From Plantago ovata (Eukaryota; Streptophyta; Magnoliopsida; Lamiales; Plantaginaceae), in the NCBI GenBank assembly GCA_028274465.1, contig CM051456.1, positions 16,953,745 to 17,017,744 on the forward strand: a DNA stretch of 64,000 nucleotides. Direction: 5' to 3'. This document shows positions 56,691-64,000 of the stretch, piece by piece. The notes under the pieces are model-generated. The model searched no databases, was not told the origin of the DNA, and saw nothing but the letters and a program-made list of their open reading frames with translations. The position numbers were made by a program, and so were the translations under genes. Every line of letters begins with the position of its first letter. Position 1 is the stretch's first letter.

Positions 56691-59129
56691 TTTTTTTTTT
56701 TTGAGAAGTCAACATATATTGCGAAATTAAAGCAGAATTCAGAGTACTTAAGTTACAAACCGAACCGAATGAAAAGAGTCTAAAAGCAGTAAATTGTTCA
56801 ACCAAAAGGGGGAAGAATCCCAAACAAAATGAAAAGATTGGCAAAAGTCTTGATTTCTTCCAAACGATCTTCTTCTTCCTTCATTGGCCAAGTGGTCAGC
56901 TACGGAGTTAGCTTCCCTATAGACAAACCGGATCTGCACCTGTTCCAAATCTTGCAACATTTCAACTGCGTCCTGCGTAAGCACCTGATGCCTTAAGTGC
57001 GCTGCTTCCTCCCTGTTCAAACATGAAAGGAGATATTGTGAGTCAGTCTGAATAATAAGTTTCTTAATGTTCATATCCGAACAAAGTTGTGCTCCTAGCT
57101 TTAATGCAAAACATTCAGCCGTATTTACGTCAACATCTCCGAGGAAGGTTGCGGATGCTCTTATAAATTCCCCATTATGGTTTCTTAGTATACAACCGGC
57201 TCCAACATTCTTATTAACATGGCACACACTCCCGTCAATATTTAAACAGTAGAAGCCTTGTGGTGGTGGTTCCCATTTAACCATAAGGGGGTATTTTATT
57301 TTGATCTTTTTTTCCTGAAGAATTGCATTATCTTGTAAAGTACTGATGAGGGTGGTGTTAAAAAGATGAATGTTAAGAGAGTTTTTGTTGAAAATTTTGT
57401 CATTTCTGAAAGTCCAGATTAACCACCAGAAAACAAAGAGTTTTAACAGCTCTTCTGTGTTGGCTTTTTCACTGAAAATGTAGTGAAGGTGAGAGAGGTG
57501 CTGGTTAGTGATGGAGCTAAGGGGTTCTCTGACTCTGCTAAAGTAATGGCAGTGCCAAAGGAGATGCTTCATTGTTTCATCTGTGTTGTTGCAAAGGCTA
57601 CAGGTGGGTGAGGGTAAGATGTGATGTTTGTTAAGTCTGGAGGCTGTTGGGAGCCTATCATGAACTAGGAGCCAAAGGAAAAATTTTATTTTAGGAAGGA
57701 GCTTAAGGTTCCAAATTCTTTCCCAGGGCCAGTCAGTGTCTTGTGATTTGTTTTTGTGTATGAGGGAGTTGTAAGCGGATTTTACTGAAAATTTACCATT
57801 TTCTGATTCTCCCCATACAATTATGTCATTGACTTGGTTTCTGGGTAGTGGTATACCAATTATCTCATTTGCTAATTCATTTGGTATGATGTTTAGCAAA
57901 GATTGAGTGTTCCAAGTACCATCTTGGATGACTTGGCTCACAAGCATGTGTGAGTCTTGTATAGAGGTAACATAGTCACTTGTGATTTTGTTTTTCATCC
58001 ATCATACCAGAAATTGGTCATATTTCCATTACCTATGTGGTGGCTGAGGCATTCTGAGAATTCCTCTTTCAATTTTACCAAGTTTTTCCAGAACCAACTG
58101 CTTTGGGGTTTGGATTCTGCTAGTAAGATTGTAGTATTAGGGAAATATTTATTCTTATAAACCTTACTCCAGAGGGATGAAGGGTCAGAAAGAAGTCTCC
58201 ACAAGTGTTTGAAAGAGAAGGCTTTATTAAGAATAGACAAGTTCCTTATACCAAGTCCTCCTAGTTTTTTAGGTTTACAGACATTGGACCATTTTATCTT
58301 TCCTCTAGATTTTCCATTACTTTTGTTATTCCAAAGGAAATTTCTATTGAGTTCCTCAATTTTGGAAATACAAGAGGCTGGAATGGTTGTGATGGACATA
58401 CAGTAGGAAGGTATGGCATTTGTTACAGACTGGATCAGGGTGACTTTTCCAGCATAGGATAAATTTTTTGCAAACCAGACATTTACTTTGGCCATAACTC
58501 TGTTTACAACTTGGTCAAACATATCTTTCTTTTTATGACCAAGCAGAAAAGGCAGACCTAGGTATTTATCCAGCCTTTTGTTTGGAATAACTCCCAATTT
58601 TTGTATTATTTCTTGTTTAGTTCTGGTGGGGATGTTTGGAGAGAAAAGGATTCTACTCTTTTTCCAGCAAACTTTCTGACCAGAAGCTAAAGCATAATGT
58701 TTCAAAGTTTGTTCTATAGCTGTGATAGACTTTTTATTTGTTTTTCCAAAGATAAGGCAGTCATCAGCAAAACAAAGAATAGGGATTTCTGGCCCATTTC
58801 TGGAGGGTTTAAGAGGAGAGAAATCCTTTCTCTTAACTATTAGAGCATGTACCAAGAGCTCTTGGCACAGGATAAAAATGTAAGGTGAGATTGGATCTCC
58901 CTGTCTAATCCCCCTTGATGGCTTCCAGGCAGGGGATAACAGGTTGTTTACTTTTACTCTGAAGGAAGTTGTTTTGATGCAAGTCATAATCAATTTGATG
59001 GTGTGGTTGTTGAAACCGAATTTTTGGAGAGTAAATTCAATGAAATTCCAATCTAGCTTGTCATAAGCTTTTTCTATGTCCAGCTTTAGAGCAAAGCTAT
59101 GAGTTTTTGAGTTCTTTCAAAGTGCATTA
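56691..59129 (-). mobile_element. 5'-truncated L1-type LINE with reverse transcriptase and RNase H
   Basis: A 2.44-kb insertion bounded by a 16-bp (up to 18-bp) duplication, AATACACTTTGAAGAG at 56675-56690 and 59130-59145, with a poly(A) tail read as T's at 56691-56702. The reading frame enters at the RT motif LKLDIEKAYDKLDW (about 59030-59075). It continues through FADDCLIFG and a zinc-finger-like region (CSLCNNTDETMKHLLWHC) to an RNase H domain (LNIDGS, TAECFALKLG, IQTDSQYLL, YREANSVADHLANEG). The endonuclease and the front of the RT are missing, so the copy cannot move by itself. One frameshift near 57995 separates the RT part (57995-58993) from the rest (56748-57998). It is otherwise nearly intact, which implies a fairly recent insertion. 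Confidence 0.93.
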
Positions 59130-59145
59130 AATACACTTTGAAGAG
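59130..59145. repeat. LINE target-site duplication, 5' side
   Basis: Second copy of AATACACTTTGAAGAG (see 56675-56690). It defines the truncated 5' end of the LINE at 59129. Confidence 0.93.
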
Positions 59146-60018
59146 TTGCAACACTTAAGAAATAATGTATTTGAAGTATAAATTAAAAAGTGATGAACAC
59201 ACTCATCATACATCTCCTTCTCCCTCTCTCCTCTCTATCCACTCTATCATACTCAAAGTAACTGGTCTCGACTACTTGGAGTGCTCCTTAGTCGTATGAA
59301 AGCGGGCCAAATATTGTTTTAAGGAGATATAGCCTAACCATAGACTCTACTCACCAAATCTTGTTGTTTGTTACTCGTTTAGGAGTTGTTTGAAGACATG
59401 AGATTGTCACACTTGTATAAGTGACTTGTTTCGTTCTCAAGGCGTGCAAAGTAACGATTTAGTGGTTGAATCAACATTGAGGAAAATTTAATTTGTAAAC
59501 TCATTTATTGTTATGTTTCTAGTTTGATCATGTACATGTTTATTTTTACCATTGGCATATGTTATGTTATTTTGTTCCATCATCCAACTCTCACTTCCCC
59601 ATGGAGCACATATTGTGTTTTTCAACAACCTCTTTATTTATTCCAACGACCATTTTATTGGAAAATAAAAATCAATTTATTTTATGCATTATCTACTTAA
59701 AGTTAAAAGATTCAATTAAATAAATTATTTTTAATTGAAAAAGAAATACTAACGACTTAAAGTATAGTTACAAATAATTGCATAAAAATGAAAATTTTAA
59801 TTATTTGCAAAAACACGCCATTTAAATGGAAAATATCATATAAAATCGGGCGGCGTTACCACCGATATTGGTCAGACCGTCTGGTCTATCCGAGTTCCTG
59901 AACAGTTCAATTAAACCGGGCTGAACATAGACTCACTCACTGCTCACTTGTCGCAGCAGTGTCACGCCCCGAAACTCTTCCCACTTGGAGCAGTCTCTGC
60001 TAATCCTAGATCAAAACG
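59146..60018. other. Intergenic and promoter side of the RETICULATA-related gene
   Basis: AT-rich to about 59850, then a rise in GC toward the gene. No other gene recognised. Confidence 0.6.
59839..59846 (+). promoter_or_regulatory. Candidate TATA box of the RETICULATA-related gene
   Basis: TATAAAAT about 173 nt before the ATG at 60019, predicting a leader of about 140 nt. Position and sequence fit; there is no other evidence. Confidence 0.5.
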
Positions 60019-63000
60019 ATGTCGTCAATTTGCTCACCTGGCGGCGGACTATCGGCCGCCAAACTCCACAACAATTGCACCACCAGCAGCAGAACCGCAT
60101 TCGTGGAGTTTCGGATATCAGCAAACTTCACGCCTCCATTCAAAACGACGACCAGCTTCCATGAACGGATTCGAATCAGGTGTACACCGCCGGATCAGGT
60201 GTACACAGGTCGTTCGGCCGTTTTAGTGGAAGAACCGATAATTGACGGCGGAGATGGCGGCGGCGGCGGAGAGGTACCGCCACCAGGTGGAGGTGGCGGA
60301 GGCGGAGGAGGAGATGAGGATGACTACGAAGAGAAGGAGTTTGGACCAGTGATTAAGCTTGCTGATGTTATTAGGGAAGTGGAAAGTCGAGGGGCTGTTT
60401 TGCCGGATGATATGTTGGAAGCGGCTAAATCGACTGGGCTACGGCGGTTGATTCTTACGCGCTACTTAGATTTGCAGGTGTGTTTTGATTGGAATTGAAC
60501 GAATTAAACGATTTAGCTTTTAAGTGTATGTATGTATGTATGTTTTGGTTATGTTTATGGACTATTGTAATGTTTAAATGTTTCAGGGTTCGGCTTGGCC
60601 ATTGGGATTTTTGATGAGATATTGTTCCATGCTGCGAAATAGGATGCTGGCTGACCCCTCGTTCTTGTTCAAAGTTGGAACAGAGGTTAGCTTGCTTAAA
60701 GTTTTATGGTTATAGAAATGGTGTTACTGTTAATGGTCACTGTGGTGTGCATTGGAACTGGATTATTGGTTTGTGTTACAGGTTGTAATTGATTCTTGTT
60801 GTGCGACGTTTGCGGAAGTTAATAAGAGAGGGAAGGATTTCTGGGCGGAGTTTGAATTGTATGCTGCAGATCTTTTGGTGGGCATTGTTGTTGATATTGC
60901 TTTGGTTGGGATGTTGGCACCATACGCTCGTATAGGGAAACCATCTGTATCATCTAGTGGCCTTCTTGGACGCCTGAGACATGCTTCTGGAGCTCTTCCC
61001 AGCAGGTAAAGTGTGTCTAGTCTGTTTGAACCACAAATATGCAATGTGCATGCTATGTTCCTGGGTTTGTGTCTTTATTCTGTGAATATGTCATGTTAAG
61101 TTATTGTTCCTTGGTTTGATGTTATCTGAGTGACAACTAGAAATTAATATGCTGTTCTTTTATTTCCTACTTCTCTTTGTTTCAAGGCTCAATCCGCGGA
61201 ATTGGAGTGATAGAATTGTATATGCATGCCCAGGACACTTTAGATAGTCAGATACCTCAAGCGGAAGCTATATTTTGGTTTAACAGACGGATTATCTGCA
61301 AATAAGGATATACGACATAGAATTAAGAAGTCATAATTGCTATTGTGACATTGTCCTGTTGATGAAACTAGTACATAAAGGTACATCAGAAAAACTCTTG
61401 AATGATGTGCTCAATACTGAGCTGCCAACAAGAAAGTTGATGGTACATTTAACATTCCAGAAGTGGTGCGCATTTTGTGTCTTGTCTGGTGATATATCTG
61501 ATTCCCTAATGATCTTTGGAGTTCTTGGTCCTTGAATATATAGCTTTGGATGCTAAAGAGAACTCTTCCTGTATTCTTATGCATGATGTGTGACTACTAA
61601 TTAATTTTATTCTAACTGTGTACATCTTCACTTACAGTGTCTTTGAGGCTGAGAGACCTGGAGTTCGATTTTCATTGCAGCAGCGAATTGCAACATACTT
61701 TTATAAGGTAAGAAAGGGGAAAAATTAAAAATTTCATGGATAATCTTACAGTTTCTTCAATACCAATCATACAGAGACGCAAAGAGTACTTTTTTCGGCC
61801 TCTCATCTTTCATTGCAACTCCGACACCCACCTTCCCCCTTTTTTCTTCTTCCTCTAATCTGGCCTGGAATCATATTAGCGTGCTTTTGTGCATCTGGTG
61901 ATTTAATATGACAACTAATATGCTATCTTGGATGTAGGGTGTACTGTATGGCGCAGTCGGATTTGGCTGTGGTCTTATTGGCCAGGGAATCGCAAATGCT
62001 ATCATGACTGCTAAAAGGTGCACTTCCATGTGGACTTTGATATTAGTTTGGTTGGATGTGTTCCGAACAGTGCTGGATCCGTCTAGCATATCATATCTTT
62101 TTTTATTCATTCTTCATTACATTTTGTGAAGGTCATACTTTTTCACGTGAACATATGAATATGCTTTCTCGATGTGTAATATTCTCTGATAATATGATTT
62201 CACAGGATTTAAGCTTATTTCATTATTATGCATTCCAGCCCATTCACTTACATTTGCATGAGTATCACACAGATGTCCTCATTGGACTATAGGTAGCTTA
62301 GATACTGAACAAAATTCATGCCGGTTTCAATCTTGCATATTATATTAATATATCATGCAATCTGAATTTGTCCCTTGGCCGCTTCAAAGTAATTCATTCA
62401 TTGCCGATAGATTTGCCATTCATCTGAAGTTGTTTACTTTAGTCAAGATGTTTAATATTGTTTGTATGCTTCTAAAATGCCAGGAGCATCAAGAAGTCGG
62501 AGGAGGACGTACCTGTGCCCCCCTTGGTAAAAAGTGCAGCCCTCTGGGGTAAGTAAACTTTTCTAATTCGAATGTTCAATTCGTTATACTTACAAAATGC
62601 ATGTATTGGACCTATTTCTGTCTTATGTAATTGAGGACTATGTAATATTGTCATTGAATAGTCACCTAGTGCAGCATCTAGAGACCCCCAGGAACATGAA
62701 AAGGCAGCTCATGGTAAAGAAAATAATTATGGTTTTACAGTCAATTGACTCAATTGGGATTTGCATGTGTTATGATGAAACTATCTCGATTAGCTTTACT
62801 TATGACTTATGAGCATGGGTGTAATTAATTGAGCACCATGCATTCTTCCTCAGCTTCAACTGAGGTCAAGAAATGTTTGTGTTCCGTAAATTGCTTTTTC
62901 ACCATTTGTGTGAACTCAAATGCTAATTTATGCCTCAAGTGTACAAGCCTTAAGATAAGTCCATTTCCCATATCACCGAAGCCTTATACGAGCTATTGCA

Positions 63001-63550
63001 TGAACATAGGACTTACTTCCTCCATTTTATTAATAAGTTACTAGGTTTCCTTTTCATTTTTTGGGTGTACCATTACAAAGTTCCTAAGTTCCAAAATGGA
63101 AAGTTTATATTCCACTCAACAATTCTTTATTATTTCCCTCTCTATCTTTATCACCACATTATCATTCTCATACTTTACACCCACTTACAACTTTACTACC
63201 CCACATAAACCAATTGTTTATTAATTTTTCTTAATCGAATATATTTTTACCACTTAGGAACTTTGTAAAAAAATGGAGGAAGTATTGTACATGCAGTTAT
63301 GCTAACCGTTTCACTTTTACACGATTAACACCAATCTACTCTGGTTCATATTTCAGGTGTTTTTCTTGCCGTGTCTTCAAATACACGTTATCAAGTGATA
63401 AACGGTTTGGAATTTCTTGTCGAAAAGTCACCTATAGCTAAGCAAGTCCCACCTGTTGCGATGGCGTTCACAGTCGGTGTACGGTTCGCCAATAATATCT
63501 ATGGTGGAATGCAGTTTGTAGATTGGGCAAGATTGAGTGGAGTTCAATAG
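60019..63550 (+). CDS. RER: RETICULATA-RELATED protein (DUF3411), chloroplast envelope, 7 exons, 396 aa
   Basis: Family of plastid membrane proteins that affect leaf mesophyll development (reticulate-leaf phenotypes); the biochemical role is unclear. Exons: 60019-60477, 60587-60685, 60782-61005, 61638-61707, 61938-62017, 62484-62548, 63357-63550; 1191 nt in frame, GT/AG borders. The first about 70 residues are Ser/Thr/Arg-rich, as in a chloroplast transit peptide. A Gly-rich then acidic linker follows (about 77-110). DUF3411 starts near KLADVIREVESRGAVLP. Hydrophobic segments include LLVGIVVDIALVGMLAPYA, GVLYGAVGFGCGLIGQGI and the final exon region VRFANNIYGGMQFVDWARL. Which RER member it is (RER3/RER4-like) cannot be decided by eye. 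Intron 6 contains a MITE (63016-63282). The gene is divergent from AP2A, with a LINE between them. Confidence 0.93.
63016..63282. mobile_element. Stowaway-like MITE in intron 6 of the RETICULATA-related gene
   Basis: 267 bp flanked by TA (63014-63015 and 63283-63284). The termini CTTCCTCCATTTTATTAAT and ...ACTTTGTAAAAAAATGGAGGAAG form an inverted repeat. The interior is AT-rich and non-coding. Confidence 0.8.
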
Positions 63551-63931
63551 CCAACGCTGATGAGTTGGTGATTTGTTTGTTTCCCTTTCGCAGCCCCTTT
63601 GACCAATCAGTATGTGGAGTAAGCTGCTGCTATCTGGCATTTTACATCAATTTTTTATGATAAACTAAGGCGCAAGAATTTAATTAGCCTTGTTTAAAAT
63701 CTAATGGGGTGATGCAGTTGCAGGATAGTTATTTATTTATGCTTTGAAATTGTAGGACCTCTGTTGATTTAGTTGATGGTGTCTCTGAGAGACTGAGACC
63801 CTGGATAGAAGAGCTTTGGACGGAAGATAAATGAGAGAACTCTCATTTCTTTCTTGGCTGTTCATTTGTTTGCAACAAAATTCTCAGAAACATTTTTTTT
63901 TTAGCTTTTTTCTTTTAAAAAAATGGTTTTG

Positions 63932-63937
63932 AATAAA
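63932..63937 (+). terminator. Candidate polyadenylation signal of the RETICULATA-related gene
   Basis: AATAAA about 380 nt after the stop codon, in a T-rich context. Plant signals are loose and a closer site could be used. Confidence 0.35.
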
Positions 63938-64000
63938 TTGATCTTATTTTTCATTGCTTAGCTAGTAATCCTCCATCTATCTCTCTGAAAGGTTTCTATT

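Noticed and set aside
56434-56844. 136-codon minus-strand ORF
   Set aside because: It runs across the LINE poly(A) tail and target duplication in a different frame from the LINE protein; a chance frame.

Overview
This is nuclear DNA of a flowering plant, most likely a eudicot. The genes are split into many short exons with GT/AG borders, and intergenic DNA is AT-rich. The proteins are plant types (CSLA mannan synthases, RAD5A, AP-2 alpha, RETICULATA-related). Repeats are plant classes too: Stowaway-like MITEs, miniature LTR elements (TRIMs), and LINEs whose reverse transcriptase is followed by RNase H. I cannot name the species from the sequence alone.

Layout. (1) 829-5607 and 23430-26850, both minus: two CSLA (GT2) mannan/glucomannan synthase paralogues with the same nine-exon structure, about 17.8 kb apart. 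The spacer has no convincing gene but holds MITEs, three TRIM copies (one nested in a LINE) and a tRNA-derived insertion inside a second LINE remnant. (2) 28431-30411, minus: a small three-exon gene for a twin-CX9C (DUF3128/EMI1-like) protein. (3) 32019-39759, minus: a 20-exon RAD5A homologue (HIRAN, SNF2 helicase, RING) for post-replication DNA repair. It is complete except for an apparent one-base deletion in exon 8. (4) 41298-55580, minus: a 27-exon AP-2 alpha-adaptin gene, apparently intact, with a GC-AG first intron. (5) 56691-59129: a young-looking, 5'-truncated LINE with a 16-18 bp target-site duplication, in the divergent interval between AP2A and the next gene. (6) 60019-63550, plus: a seven-exon RETICULATA-RELATED (DUF3411) chloroplast membrane protein gene.

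The genes are unrelated housekeeping or cell-wall genes. I see no operon-like or clustered pathway apart from the CSLA duplication. Exon borders were placed by hand from splice signals, reading frame and similarity to known families; all six gene models except RAD5A close in frame. I found no previously undescribed molecular system. The items most worth a second look are the RAD5A frameshift, the nested retroelements whose duplications can be read directly, the TRIM family, and retroelement and microsatellite material close to the RAD5A exon 8 splice acceptor.
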